A stretch of 64,000 nucleotides of DNA from Sinorhizobium saheli (GTDB lineage: Bacteria > Pseudomonadota > Alphaproteobacteria > Rhizobiales > Rhizobiaceae). The DNA lies in the NCBI RefSeq assembly GCF_001651875.1, contig NZ_LNQB01000071.1, positions 62,001-126,000 of the forward strand. Direction: 5' to 3'. This document shows positions 34,829 through 44,073 of this stretch, in pieces. The stretch's first letter is position 1; the number at the start of each line of letters is the position of its first letter. Position numbers and translations under genes: made by a program. Below the pieces are notes generated by a model that saw only the letters and a list, made by a program, of their open reading frames with translations, was not told the origin of the DNA and searched no databases.

Positions 34829-35311
34829 TCAGCTTTCCTGTTGCGCCTCGTTGTCCTCCTCGATGTCGATCTTGGCGGCAGCTTCCCGCCGTTTCAAGAC
34901 CCGGTCGCGCCCGGAGACGCCGAGCAGGTCGGCGATCCGCCAGATGGCGTGGTCTTCCATCTCGCTGCGCTTGCCGTCGGCATAGACGATTTCCCACAGC
35001 ATGCCGACGAGTTCGATCCGTTGCTCCTCCGAAAGGTGGCGCTTGATCTCCGCGGTGAAGCGATAGAAGTCGATCGCCTCGTTTTCGGCCGTCTCTCCCG
35101 CCTCGATGAGCGCATCGAGGGCTGCTTTGTCGAGCCTGTAGTGCTCCTTGATGAGCTTGCGCATCTTGCGGCGCTCGGAGAAGCGGACCGCGCCGTCCGC
35201 CTCCATGACCTGGAAACAGAGCCCGATCACGGCAATGCGCGGATCATCCTTTTCGATCCGCGGGCCGGGTCCCGTCAATCCTTCGAGAAACGCTCGAAAC
35301 CGTTCAAACAT
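34829..35311 (-). CDS. TerB family protein
   Basis: 160-residue TerB/TerB-like helical protein (RIAVIGLCFQVMEADGAVRFSERRKM, and ELVGMLWEIVYADGKRSEMEDHAIWRIADLLG), with the repeated acidic ADG(xx)xxE patterns proposed to bind metal. Core genomes of rhizobia carry this without the rest of a tellurite operon, so a direct tellurite-resistance role is not supported. Start at ATG 35311, with AGGAAG. It lies 98 bases after hemY and two bases before the amidotransferase. Confidence 0.85.
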   Translation of the reverse strand: MFERFRAFLEGLTGPGPRIEKDDPRIAVIGLCFQVMEADGAVRFSERRKMRKLIKEHYRLDKAALDALIEAGETAENEAIDFYRFTAEIKRHLSEEQRIELVGMLWEIVYADGKRSEMEDHAIWRIADLLGVSGRDRVLKRREAAAKIDIEEDNEAQQES

Positions 35312-35409
35312 GTCTTCCTGCCCGCAAGCCCGATCAAGTCCAAGAGTTGAGACGCGCGATGGCCGGCGGAAAGCCGAGGCGACTTTCCGTGATCGCGCGC
35401 TATCGAAGT

Positions 35410-36990
35410 TCAGAAAAGCCGCAAGCCGGCCTTGTCCTTGTTCCCCGCGGCCGGGTCGCGGACGCCCGGATCGTCCGGCGGGCGGCCGAAGAAGGGATCC
35501 GGGGCCTCTTCGGGCTCTTTTGCCTTGCCGGCTGCCTCGCTCGGCTCGCTCTGTTCCGGAACCCGGATCGCCGGCTCGGCTTCGATGGTGGCCGGGGGCT
35601 TGGCGGGCTCCGGCTCCGGTGCCGGGGGCGTCGCCGATACCGGCGGCAGGCTGCGGATCGCCTCGTCGGCGTTCGGATGACCGTCTTCGGTCGCGCCCGA
35701 AAGCTGCAATGGCGGCGCCTTCCATTCGAAGGCGTCGAGCCGGCCGCTGACCGGCGAGACCGGCAGCCATGTCGGCGAGGTCACGCCGTCGGCGGTCCAG
35801 GCCGGGTCCCGCGGGCTGCGCAGCGCCTGCGCCATCCAGTGGCGGATGCGCCCTTCGTCGCCGGTATCCGCCTCCTCGATATCGGCGAGCAGGAGGAAGA
35901 TGCTCTCGGTCGGCTCGAGCCGGGCGGCGGCCTCGGCCTTCTCCCGGGCGAGCGCAAGCTCGCGCGCCTCGAGCGCCGCCTCGGCGACCGTGGCGAGCGC
36001 GACGGCGTTGTTGCTGCGGATGGATTCGAGCCTTTTGGCGCGCTTCAGCCGGTCGACGGCGGAATCGCCGCCGCGCGCCCTGACATAGAGGCGCGCCACT
36101 TCCGGATGCGGCCCCAGCTTCCAGATCTTTTCGAGGATCGAGGCGCCCTTGCGGAGATTGTCCTCGCGAAACAGCGCCTTGGCGGCAATGAGGGCGGCGG
36201 GCACCAGGCTGTCGTCGAGCTTCAGCGCCGCCAACGCATCGTCGCGCGCGCCCCTGGCATCCCGGTCAAACTTCTCCATCGCCCGCGCGGTGAGGAGAAC
36301 CGCCTTCTTGCGGTCCGCCTCCTTCTTTTCGAGAACACGGGCGGCGCGGCTCTGGTCGAGGAGCCGGATCGCCTCGTCCCACTCGCCGGCCTGGCCGCGA
36401 TGATCGAGGGTGGCGAGCGTCGCCCACGGGAGGTGCGGCGCCTTTTCGGCGGCGCGCTCGGCATATTGGCGGGCGGCCTCATGGGCGCCGAGCCGCCTGG
36501 CCTCGAGAAAGAGCCCGCGCAGCCCGAGTTCGCGCGTCTCGGGATCGTCCGCCATCAGCTCGAATTTCTTGCGCGCGTCGTCGTATTTGCCTTCTATCAG
36601 CGCCGTCTGTGCCTCGAGCAGATGAATGAGCGGCTCCTGGTCGGCACTGATGAGGCTGCGCGTGCGAAGCGCCATCTTGCGGGCGAGGCTGGCATCGCCG
36701 GCGCCGGCCGCGATCAGTCCGGTCGACAGCGCCTGGTAGCCGCGATCGCGCTTGCGGGCGCGAAAATAGCGGGTGACGGTGTGCGGCGACTGCCAGACCG
36801 CGCGGACCAGCCAGATGACGATCAGAACCGCGGCAAAGAGCGAGATCAGGATCGACGCGGCGCGCATCAGGCTCATTTCGATGAGCTGCCCCTGCCAGAT
36901 CAGCGACAACTCTCCCGGACGATCCGCAAGCCATGCAAAGCCGAGGGCAAGCGCGAGGACGAGGAGGATGAAGAACAGAATTCGGATCAT
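35410..36990 (-). CDS. hemY: HemY-type TPR membrane protein
   Basis: 526 residues: membrane segments at about 1-22 and 43-66 (MIRILFFILLVLALALGFAW; ASILISLFAAVLIVIWLVRAVW), then the HemY_N domain and tetratricopeptide repeats to about residue 400, then a long Pro/Glu/Ala-rich disordered tail. In other bacteria HemY is a heme-pathway scaffold, but it is not the protoporphyrinogen oxidase of the same name. It follows the mitofilin gene by 21 bases in the hemC-hemD-mic60-hemY order. Confidence 0.9.
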   Translation of the reverse strand: MIRILFFILLVLALALGFAWLADRPGELSLIWQGQLIEMSLMRAASILISLFAAVLIVIWLVRAVWQSPHTVTRYFRARKRDRGYQALSTGLIAAGAGDASLARKMALRTRSLISADQEPLIHLLEAQTALIEGKYDDARKKFELMADDPETRELGLRGLFLEARRLGAHEAARQYAERAAEKAPHLPWATLATLDHRGQAGEWDEAIRLLDQSRAARVLEKKEADRKKAVLLTARAMEKFDRDARGARDDALAALKLDDSLVPAALIAAKALFREDNLRKGASILEKIWKLGPHPEVARLYVRARGGDSAVDRLKRAKRLESIRSNNAVALATVAEAALEARELALAREKAEAAARLEPTESIFLLLADIEEADTGDEGRIRHWMAQALRSPRDPAWTADGVTSPTWLPVSPVSGRLDAFEWKAPPLQLSGATEDGHPNADEAIRSLPPVSATPPAPEPEPAKPPATIEAEPAIRVPEQSEPSEAAGKAKEPEEAPDPFFGRPPDDPGVRDPAAGNKDKAGLRLF

Positions 36991-37011
36991 GTGGTCTTCT
37001 TTCCTTGCCCC

Positions 37012-38271
37012 TTAGCCCTGCGTCCCGGTTCGCGTCATCGTCGCGGCGACGGCCGCATCGATGACGGACTCGACCTTGAGCCGGCGGTCGAGCTTGGCCT
37101 TGAACGCCTCGCCGGCGGATTTTGCCGGCTCGGGGAGGCTCGCCCATTCCAGCGATGCCCCCTTGAGGTCGCCGTTGTCGAGCTTGTCCTCGATGCGGGC
37201 GATCACCGCCTCCGGCGTGTCGCCCTCGACGCTGCCGACGGGGCGTATGCGGATGCCCGAAAGGGCGCTGGAATAGAGCCTGGAGAAGATGCCCTCATTC
37301 GGATCTGGCTGCTGGAGGGCGTCGAGCATCGCGTCCGCCGCTGCCGGGAAGCTCTCCCGGAGCTCCGTCCGCGTCGCGACGCCGGTTGCGGCGACCTCCG
37401 TCAGCTCCTTCACCGCCGCGTCCTCCGGCGCAACGCTGCGCAGGGCATCGAGCTCGGCGAGGAAAGGTCCGCCGCGGTCGATCGCCGTCTTCAGCGCGGT
37501 CACGGCCACGGCCTTCGCCATCTCGATGTCGTTCAGTGGTGCATTCAGCTTCTGTTCCGCCTGGTCGATGCGGCCGGCGAGCTCGGCTCTGGCGGCATCC
37601 GCCGCCTGCCGCGCCTCGGCAAGGGCGGTCTTCAGGGCAGCGATTTCACTGGTGAGATTGGTGACCTCGGCTTCGAGGGCCTTCACGTCAGGCGCTCCGG
37701 CCGCGCCCGGCTCGCGGGCCTCCAGCGCGGCGAGGCGGCTTTCCAGCGGGGCGACATCCACCGCCGCCGGCGCCGGCCGCGATTGCAGCTCGGCCTTGAT
37801 CGCCTCGATCTCGCTCGCGAGGTCCTGCTCTACGCCGGGCCGCTGCGGACCGGGCGCCGGCACATAGCCGGCATATTGAAGGACGCCGGCGCCGGCGAGC
37901 GCCACCAGACCGCCGAGGATGCCGGCGGCGAGCGCGCCGGCACTCGTCGCCTGTTTCCGCTGCGGCTCGGGGGCGGCGCTCTCGCTCAGGTGCGGCGGCT
38001 CTTCGTCGAAGGCCGCCGCGGCGGCGTCGGCGCGCGCCTCCTCCGTTTCTTCCGTCGCTTCGGCCGCCGCCTCGGTTTGCACGGGCTCCGCTTCCGCCGC
38101 CTTGCCTGCCTCGGACGCCTGGCTCGCGGAAATCTCCGCCGGCTCGTCGGTCACTGCCTCCCGGTCGGCGAGGGACTCGGTCTCCTCGGCCGCGGTTCTC
38201 TCCGCCTCGAGGTCGATCGTCAGCGGTTCCTTCTCGGGTTTCGAGCGGCGCGGCGGCTTTTCCGATACCAT
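37012..38271 (-). CDS. Mic60/mitofilin family protein (COG4223)
   Basis: 419-residue alphaproteobacterial homologue of mitochondrial Mic60. Layout: an acidic, disordered N-terminus to residue 110; one membrane helix at 111-134 (AGALAAGILGGLVALAGAGV); coiled coil about 145-260; and a C-terminal mitofilin-like domain (GIFSRLYSSALSGIRIRPVG, KGASLEWASLPEPAKSAGEAF). Start at ATG 38271, with AGAGG upstream. Alphaproteobacterial Mic60 proteins are known to shape intracytoplasmic membranes and affect the envelope. It is inside the heme-synthesis block, directly before hemY. Confidence 0.87.
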   Translation of the reverse strand: MVSEKPPRRSKPEKEPLTIDLEAERTAAEETESLADREAVTDEPAEISASQASEAGKAAEAEPVQTEAAAEATEETEEARADAAAAAFDEEPPHLSESAAPEPQRKQATSAGALAAGILGGLVALAGAGVLQYAGYVPAPGPQRPGVEQDLASEIEAIKAELQSRPAPAAVDVAPLESRLAALEAREPGAAGAPDVKALEAEVTNLTSEIAALKTALAEARQAADAARAELAGRIDQAEQKLNAPLNDIEMAKAVAVTALKTAIDRGGPFLAELDALRSVAPEDAAVKELTEVAATGVATRTELRESFPAAADAMLDALQQPDPNEGIFSRLYSSALSGIRIRPVGSVEGDTPEAVIARIEDKLDNGDLKGASLEWASLPEPAKSAGEAFKAKLDRRLKVESVIDAAVAATMTRTGTQG

Positions 38272-38506
38272 GGTGACCTCTTGCTTCTCGTTGCCTTCGG
38301 GCGGCAGATCCAGTCGAAGCAGGATGCGGGTCAAACCGCATTCTCCTCTTCCTCTGACGCCAAACCTAGTCAGGGAAATCCGGCGGGGAAAGTCCCTGCA
38401 CCCCCCTTTTTAGAAGAATCGCATCAGATGACCTCAGTCGCGGACCCGATGCGGGCGGGAATCCGCTGCCGACTGTGCTGATCCCGTCCTCGATCCGCAT
38501 CGCGCG

Positions 38507-39214
38507 TCAAATCAACCGGAAAAGACTGTCCTCGTCGGGCGCTGCGGCGACCTCGGCGGCGATGCCGCCCGGCAGAACCTTCGCGGCTGACGCGCTCAGG
38601 CAGAGATAGCGGGCGGCGAAGGCGGCGGCGTCGACGCCGTTCTCGTCAAGGAGGGCGGCGAAGCGCCGCGCGGTCTCGCGCGAATAGAGGAGCACCGCGT
38701 CGAAAGCTCCGTTGCGGATGAGCTCGGCAAGCGTATCCGGCTGATGGGCGACCGGCGCCATCCGGTAGCATTCGACGGTGACGTGGTCGATCCGGCCTTG
38801 GCGCAGGCGGCGCTCGAGGCCGTCGGCGCGCGGCGACCCGGCGAGGTAGAGCAGCGTCCCGCCCGGGCGCATGCGGGCGGCAATCGTCCCGGCGAGGCCT
38901 TCGCCGGTTCCCGGTCCGGCGTGGATATCGGCAAAGCCGAGATCGGCGGCAGCGCGCGCGGTCGCGTCGCCGACCGAAAAGAGCGGTGTCGCGAGATGCG
39001 GGTGGAGCGCGGGTCCGAGTGCCGCGAGCACGCGGATTGCCTCGGCGCTGGTGACGGCGATCGCGTCGTGACGCCTGTCGAGCGCCGCCCGCACCACTGC
39101 CACAGAATGCTCGGCCTGCATCATCGGCAGGATGACCGCTTGGTGTCCTCTTGCTTCGAGCCTGGCCGCCGTCCTTTCGGCCGCCGGGTGGGGCCGGGTC
39201 ACCAGCACGCGCAT
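38507..39214 (-). CDS. hemD: Uroporphyrinogen-III synthase
   Basis: 235-residue HemD, which cyclises hydroxymethylbilane to uroporphyrinogen III. The family is poorly conserved, but MRVLVTRPHPAAERTAARL at the N-terminus, FSVGDATARAAADLGF in the middle and the position four bases after hemC make the call firm. The gap of about 235 bases to the mitofilin gene downstream contains no gene, only a weak GATGCGG/CCGCATC dyad. Confidence 0.9.
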   Translation of the reverse strand: MRVLVTRPHPAAERTAARLEARGHQAVILPMMQAEHSVAVVRAALDRRHDAIAVTSAEAIRVLAALGPALHPHLATPLFSVGDATARAAADLGFADIHAGPGTGEGLAGTIAARMRPGGTLLYLAGSPRADGLERRLRQGRIDHVTVECYRMAPVAHQPDTLAELIRNGAFDAVLLYSRETARRFAALLDENGVDAAAFAARYLCLSASAAKVLPGGIAAEVAAAPDEDSLFRLI

Positions 39215-39218
39215 TGAA

Positions 39219-40148
39219 TCAAGTCCAGCTCGAGAAGAATCCCGGTCCGGCCTTCGCCCGGATCCGTTCGCCGGCCTTGCGGCCGAGCTCCGCCGCGTCC
39301 GCCGCCTTGCCCTCGATCGCGATCCGATGGCAGGTGGTGCCGTCCGGCGTCAGGATCATCCCGGAAAAGCGGACATGCGTTCCGTCCGACCGGGCGTAGC
39401 CGGCGATCGGCGTGCGGCAGGAGCCGTCGAGCGTTGCGAGGAAGCCGCGCTCGCAGGAAACGGCCTGATGCGTCCTGGCGTCGTCGACCGCGGCGAGAAG
39501 AGCGTTGACGCGCTCGTCGCCGATGCGGCTCTCGATGCAGATCGCCCCCTGGGCCGGTGCCGGCAGGAACTCTTCCGGGTCGAGGAGCTCGGTCGGTACG
39601 TCGGCGAGGCCGAGCCTTTTGAGGCCGGCGTAAGCCAGCAGCGTGCCGTCGACCTGGCCTTCCGCGAGCTTGCGCAGCCGCGTTTCGACCAGGCCGCGAT
39701 AGGTGATGACGTTGATGTCGGGCCTGAGCCGCCGGATCAGGGCCTGGCGGCGCAGCGACGAGGAGCCGACGGTGGCGCCCTGCGGAAGTTCCACGAGCCG
39801 CTTCGCGGTGCGGCCGACGAAGGCGTCGCGGACATCCTCGCGCGGCAGGAAGGCGGAGAGGATGAGGCCGTCCGGCAGCCGCGTCGGCATGTCCTTCGAC
39901 GAATGCACGGCGAAATCCAGATCGCCCGACGACAGCTGCTGCTCGAGTTCCTCGGTGAACAGGCCCTTGCCGCCGATTTCCGAGAGCGCCCGGTCGGTGA
40001 TCCGGTCGCCCTTCGTCGAAAGAACGACGACCTCGAACATTTCCGGCGGCAGACCGTGCGCGGCGGCGAGCCGGTCGCGCACTTCATGCGTCTGGGCGAG
40101 CGCCAGCGGGCTGCCGCGCGTGCCGATGCGGAAAGGTTTTGTTTGCAT
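39219..40148 (-). CDS. hemC: Hydroxymethylbilane synthase (porphobilinogen deaminase)
   Basis: 309-residue HemC, which joins four porphobilinogens. [12 protein letters not shown] at the N-terminus; [12 protein letters not shown] with a catalytic Asp; [13 protein letters not shown] with the Cys that carries the dipyrromethane cofactor. One conserved segment, usually RGNVxTRLxKL, reads [12 protein letters not shown] here, an Asn-to-Leu change worth checking. Divergent from tsaD, with a long palindromic repeat in between. Confidence 0.96.
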   Translation of the reverse strand: MQTKPFRIGTRGSPLALAQTHEVRDRLAAAHGLPPEMFEVVVLSTKGDRITDRALSEIGGKGLFTEELEQQLSSGDLDFAVHSSKDMPTRLPDGLILSAFLPREDVRDAFVGRTAKRLVELPQGATVGSSSLRRQALIRRLRPDINVITYRGLVETRLRKLAEGQVDGTLLAYAGLKRLGLADVPTELLDPEEFLPAPAQGAICIESRIGDERVNALLAAVDDARTHQAVSCERGFLATLDGSCRTPIAGYARSDGTHVRFSGMILTPDGTTCHRIAIEGKAADAAELGRKAGERIRAKAGPGFFSSWT

Positions 40149-40167
40149 CCGTGGCCATCCGTTGTTA

Positions 40168-40267
40168 CTGCATGGTTCCTTAAATCGGAATCGATTTAAG
40201 GACTAAACCATGCAGCACTTCAATGCGTTACAGCGTCCTTTGTGCGCCTGAAAGACGCACGGCGCCG
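40168..40267. repeat. Fourth-family intergenic repeat (element D) with long dyad
   Basis: Between hemC and tsaD. Imperfect inverted repeat CTGCATGGTTCCTTAAATCG ... CGATTTAAGGACTAAACCATGCAG (40168-40215), then TTACAGCGTCCTTTGTGCGCC and a shorter dyad around GAAAGACGCAC. It resembles repeats common in Sinorhizobium intergenic space. The tsaD and hemC promoters must lie in or beside it. Confidence 0.6.
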
Positions 40268-40323
40268 GAGAGTTTCGTGTAGCCACCTTTCACGGCGACC
40301 GCAATCTTTGAGTATATCACGCG

Positions 40324-41427
40324 ATGTCCCCGCCCTTGCGCATTCTCGGCATAGAGACAAGCTGCGACGAAACCGCGGCTTCGGTCGTGCTGCGCGATGA
40401 CGAGGGCGGCGGCCGGATTCTCGGCGATGTGGTGCTGAGCCAGCTGGAGGAGCACAGCGCCTATGGCGGCGTCGTTCCCGAGATCGCGGCGCGCGCCCAT
40501 GTGGAGGCCTTGGACGCGCTGATCGCGGAGGCGCTCCTGCGCGCCGGCGTGACGCTCCGGGAGATCGACGCGATCGCTGCGACAAGTGGTCCCGGCCTGA
40601 TCGGCGGCCTGATCGTCGGGCTGATGACCGGCAAGGCGATCGCCCGGGCGACCGGCAAGCCGCTCTATGCCGTCAACCACCTCGAAGGGCACGCCCTGAC
40701 GGCACGGCTGACGGACGGGCTTTCCTTTCCCTATCTGATGCTGCTCGTCTCCGGCGGCCACACGCAGCTCATCCTCGTCAAGGGCGTCGGCCGCTACGAG
40801 CGCTGGGGCACGACGATCGACGACGCGCTCGGCGAGGCCTTCGACAAGACCGCCAAGCTGCTCGGCCTTCCCTATCCTGGCGGGCCGGCCGTGGAGCGGG
40901 CGGCGCGGGCCGGCGATCCGGAGCGCTTCGATTTCCCGCGGCCGCTCGTCGGCGACGCCCGGCTCGACTTCTCCTTTTCCGGCCTGAAGACGGCGGTGCG
41001 CCAGGCGGCGCAGGCGCTGGAGCCGGTGACGGACAAGGATATCGCCGATATCTGCGCCTCGTTCCAGCGCGCCATCTCGCGCACGCTGAAGGACCGCGTC
41101 GGTCGGGGGCTGAAGCGGTTCAAGGCCGAGTTTGCCGCGGCCGGCGAGGCGGCTCATCCCGCTCTGGTCGTCGCCGGCGGCGTCGCCGCCAACGAGATGC
41201 TGAGGACGACGCTGCAGTCGCTCTGCGACGCGCTCGGCTTCCGCTTCGTTGCGCCGCCGCTCGCGCTCTGCACCGACAATGCGGCGATGATCGCCTGGGC
41301 CGGGGCCGAGCGGCTGGCGGCGGGGCTGCCGGCGGACGGTCTCGATGCGGCACCGCGCTCGCGCTGGCCGCTCGACAGCGAGGCTCAGGCATTGATCGGC
41401 TCCGGCAAACGCGGCGCCAAGGCGTGA
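40324..41427 (+). CDS. tsaD: tRNA N6-threonylcarbamoyladenosine synthase subunit TsaD
   Basis: 367-residue TsaD (formerly Gcp), which transfers the threonylcarbamoyl group to A37 of ANN-reading tRNAs. [15 protein letters not shown] opens the ASKHA fold; the metal ligands are in [10 protein letters not shown], and [19 protein letters not shown] and [13 protein letters not shown] are all present. Length is slightly above average, with a normal C-terminus. gpsA starts 10 bases downstream. Confidence 0.97.
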   Translation: MSPPLRILGIETSCDETAASVVLRDDEGGGRILGDVVLSQLEEHSAYGGVVPEIAARAHVEALDALIAEALLRAGVTLREIDAIAATSGPGLIGGLIVGLMTGKAIARATGKPLYAVNHLEGHALTARLTDGLSFPYLMLLVSGGHTQLILVKGVGRYERWGTTIDDALGEAFDKTAKLLGLPYPGGPAVERAARAGDPERFDFPRPLVGDARLDFSFSGLKTAVRQAAQALEPVTDKDIADICASFQRAISRTLKDRVGRGLKRFKAEFAAAGEAAHPALVVAGGVAANEMLRTTLQSLCDALGFRFVAPPLALCTDNAAMIAWAGAERLAAGLPADGLDAAPRSRWPLDSEAQALIGSGKRGAKA

Positions 41428-41437
41428 TGGATGGAAG

Positions 41438-42427
41438 ATGGACGGTAATCCGAAGATCGTGGTCGTTGGTGCGGGCGCTTTCGGAACGGCGCTCGCGGCC
41501 GTCGCGGCGGCAAAGGAGAAGGCGGACGTCACCCTGCTTTCACGGCGGGAGGAGGTGGCTGCCGAATGCCGCCGGACCGGGCGCAACGAGGCTGTCCTGC
41601 CCGGCATCGAGCTGCCGGCCGGCCTTGCCTTCTCCGCCGATACCGCAGTTCTCATGGATGCCGATATCGTCCTCTTCGCCATGCCGTCGCAGGAGCAGCG
41701 GGCGGCGGCCCAGAGCTATGGCGCCTCCATCCGTACCGACGCGACGATCGTCACCTGCGCCAAGGGCATGGAGCAATCGACCGGCCGGCTCCTGACCGAC
41801 GTGCTCGACGAGGAGCTCCCGGGCCACACCATCGGCGTGCTCTCGGGTCCCGGATTTGCCGCCGATATCGCCAAGGGGCTGCCGACGGCGATGGTGGTCG
41901 CGGCAGCGGACGGCGATGTCGCCGCGGAGCTTGCCGGCATCCTGTCGGGGCCGACGTTCAGGCTTTATCCATCGGCCGACCGCATCGGCGTGCAGCTCGG
42001 CGGCGCCCTCAAGAACGTGCTGGCGATCGCCTGCGGCATCGTCGAAGGGGCGGGACTCGGCGATTCGGCCCGCGCGGCGCTGATCTCCCGCGGGCTTGCG
42101 GAAATGTCGCGCTTCATCGCTGCGAAGGGCGGCGAGGGGGATACGGTGCGCGGCCTTTCCGGCCTCGGCGACCTCGTGCTGACGGCGACGAGCCACCAGT
42201 CGCGCAACCTGCGCTTCGGCATTGCGCTCGGGCGGAACGGGCGTTCCGACGGGCAGGGCGGGGAACTCGTCGAGGGCGCCTTTGCCGCGTCCGTCGCCGC
42301 TCGCGTCGCGAAGGACCTCGGCGTCGACATGCCGATCACCGAGGCCGTCGCCGCCATCATCGAGGGAAAACTCGACGTCCGCACGGCGCTCGAACAATTG
42401 ATGTCGCGGCCGATCACTCAGGAATAA
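41438..42427 (+). CDS. gpsA: Glycerol-3-phosphate dehydrogenase [NAD(P)+]
   Basis: 329-residue GpsA, supplying glycerol-3-phosphate for phospholipids. The Rossmann motif [29 protein letters not shown], the catalytic-Lys segment [17 protein letters not shown] and [13 protein letters not shown] are all present. It is tightly coupled to tsaD, an arrangement conserved across Alphaproteobacteria. Confidence 0.97.
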   Translation: MDGNPKIVVVGAGAFGTALAAVAAAKEKADVTLLSRREEVAAECRRTGRNEAVLPGIELPAGLAFSADTAVLMDADIVLFAMPSQEQRAAAQSYGASIRTDATIVTCAKGMEQSTGRLLTDVLDEELPGHTIGVLSGPGFAADIAKGLPTAMVVAAADGDVAAELAGILSGPTFRLYPSADRIGVQLGGALKNVLAIACGIVEGAGLGDSARAALISRGLAEMSRFIAAKGGEGDTVRGLSGLGDLVLTATSHQSRNLRFGIALGRNGRSDGQGGELVEGAFAASVAARVAKDLGVDMPITEAVAAIIEGKLDVRTALEQLMSRPITQE

Positions 42428-42506
42428 TCCGGCAGCGGGATGGGGACGAGTGAAGCGGGTTTTCGTTCCCCGTATCCCGCACCAGTCATCAAAATCAGGA
42501 GGAACC

Positions 42507-42800
42507 ATGCTCTTCGCACTCATCTGCACGGACAAGCCCGGCGCGCTGCAGCTCAGGCTCGACACGCGCCCCGACCACCTCGCCTATCTCAACGAGCTCA
42601 ACGCCCGGGGTATCCTGAAGATCGCCGGGCCCTTTCTCGGTGAAGACGGCAAGCCGACGGGAAGCCTGGTGATCGTCAGGGCCGAAACGATCGAGGAGGC
42701 GCAGGCGCTCGCCGCGGCCGATCCCTACGCGAAGGCAGGGCTCTTCTCGAATGTCGAGATCAAGGCCTACAACTGGGTCTTCAACAATCCCGAGGCTTGA
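42507..42800 (+). CDS. YciI-like protein
   Basis: 97-residue YCII-family protein with a ferredoxin-like fold: MLFALICTDKPGALQLRLD, RPDHLAYLNEL with the conserved His, GPFLGEDGKPTGSLVIV and DPYAKAGLFSNVEIKAYNWVF. Related proteins have been linked to hydrolase or dehalogenase-like functions, none established here. AGGAGG lies six bases before the ATG. The EVE gene starts seven bases downstream. Confidence 0.9.
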   Translation: MLFALICTDKPGALQLRLDTRPDHLAYLNELNARGILKIAGPFLGEDGKPTGSLVIVRAETIEEAQALAAADPYAKAGLFSNVEIKAYNWVFNNPEA

Positions 42801-42807
42801 GGCGGCG

Positions 42808-43239
42808 ATGGCGTACTGGCTCTATAAATCCGAACCCAACAAATGGTCCTGGCAGATGCAGAAGGACGCCGGCGAGAAGGGCACCGAATGGACCGGCGTG
42901 CGCAACTACCTGGCGCGCAACAACATGCGGGCCATGAAGATCGGCGACAAGGGCTTCTTCTATCACTCCAACGAGGGGCTGGAGATCGTCGGCATCACCG
43001 AGGTCTGCGCCCTCTCGCATCCGGATTCGACGGCCGAGGGTGACGCCCGCTGGGACTGCGTCGACATCCGCGCCGTCACCGACATGCCGCGTCCGGTCTC
43101 GCTGAAGGCGATCAAGGAGAACCCCAAGCTCGCCAAGATGTCGCTCGTCACCTCGATGCGTCTTTCGGTGCAGCCGGTGACGGAGGACGAGTGGATCGAG
43201 GTCTGCCGCATGGGCGGGCTCGACAACCCGCCGAAGTAG
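42808..43239 (+). CDS. EVE domain-containing protein
   Basis: 143-residue EVE (PUA-superfamily) protein: MAYWLYKSEPNKWSW, WTGVRNYLARNNMRAMKIGDKGFFYHSN and the C-terminal LSVQPVTEDEWIEVCRMG are classic for the thymocyte nuclear protein 1-like group. EVE domains read modified bases in nucleic acid; free-standing core-genome copies probably sense modified RNA or DNA. It is co-transcribed with gpsA and the YciI protein. No restriction or defence genes lie nearby. Confidence 0.92.
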   Translation: MAYWLYKSEPNKWSWQMQKDAGEKGTEWTGVRNYLARNNMRAMKIGDKGFFYHSNEGLEIVGITEVCALSHPDSTAEGDARWDCVDIRAVTDMPRPVSLKAIKENPKLAKMSLVTSMRLSVQPVTEDEWIEVCRMGGLDNPPK

Positions 43240-43307
43240 CTTTGTTTGCCGCATGATTTGTCCGAGAACCGGCTCCCGGTTGTCGGTTCGCGCTCGAGAG
43301 TCCCCGT

Positions 43308-43964
43308 TTGAAAACCGACCCCGAAAGCTTCATCCGCGCCAATACCGCCATCCTCGCGCCGCCGCATGTGCCGGAAGTCCGGTTGCACCTCGCCAGCGAG
43401 GCGCATGACCTCTGGCTGAAGACCGAGGAGGAACTCGAGGCGATCGGCCTGCCGCCGCCCTTCTGGGCCTTCGCCTGGGCCGGCGGGCAGGGGCTTGCCC
43501 GCTATGTCCTCGATCATCCGGAAACGGTGCGCGGCCGGCGCGTCATCGACTTCGCCTCCGGCTCCGGCCTCGTCGCCATCGCGGCCAGGCTCGCCGGCGC
43601 CGCGCAGGTGGTCGCCGCCGACATCGACCCCTGGGCCGAAACGGCGGTACGGCTCAATGCCGAGCTGAATGGGGTCGAGATTGCCTTCACGGGCGCGGAC
43701 ATCGTCGGCGAAGAAAGGGCGGCCGACGTCTACCTGGCCGGCGACGTGTTCTACGACAAGGGCTTCGCTGACCTGCTGATCCCCTGGTTCGACGCGCTCG
43801 AAGGCGCCGGCGCCGCCGTTCTCGTCGGCGATCCGGGGCGCGCCTACTGCCCGCGCGAGCGGATGACGGCGCTTGCGACCTACGAGGTGCCGGTGACGCG
43901 AGCGCTCGAGGACAGCGAGGTGAAACGCACGACGGTCTGGCGGTTCGGGCCGGCGGCCGGTTGA
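43308..43964 (+). CDS. Class I SAM methyltransferase, ETF-beta lysine methyltransferase-like
   Basis: 218 residues starting at TTG 43308 (MKTDPESFIRANTAIL). SAM-binding motif I is VIDFASGSGLVAIAA; the substrate-side motif DVYLAGDVFYDKGF matches METTL20-type enzymes, which methylate lysines of electron-transfer flavoprotein beta subunits; a homologue from Agrobacterium has been reported active. PrmA-like (L11) methyltransferases are the alternative but are longer. The gene is in a run with gpsA and EVE, not next to etfAB. Confidence 0.8.
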   Translation: MKTDPESFIRANTAILAPPHVPEVRLHLASEAHDLWLKTEEELEAIGLPPPFWAFAWAGGQGLARYVLDHPETVRGRRVIDFASGSGLVAIAARLAGAAQVVAADIDPWAETAVRLNAELNGVEIAFTGADIVGEERAADVYLAGDVFYDKGFADLLIPWFDALEGAGAAVLVGDPGRAYCPRERMTALATYEVPVTRALEDSEVKRTTVWRFGPAAG

Positions 43965-44073
43965 GGTGCCTCTCGATTCGCCAGGAAGACCCCTTCGAAG
44001 ACCCCCTCCTCAAGCCCTCCCCCTTGTGGACCCCTTGTGTGGAAAAGTTGGGGAGGGGTAAAGCCGCGAACAC

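Noticed and set aside
34829-35311. Tellurite-resistance operon
   Set aside because: A lone TerB-like gene in a conserved core neighbourhood; no terC, terD or terZ type genes nearby.
35347-38481. Plus-strand open frame of about 1040 codons opposite hemY and the mitofilin gene
   Set aside because: Arg/Gly/Leu-rich and without motifs; both minus-strand genes are intact family members with good starts.
42808-43239. Defence island suggested by the EVE-domain gene
   Set aside because: Neighbours are housekeeping genes (tsaD, gpsA, YciI); no restriction, toxin or CRISPR components.
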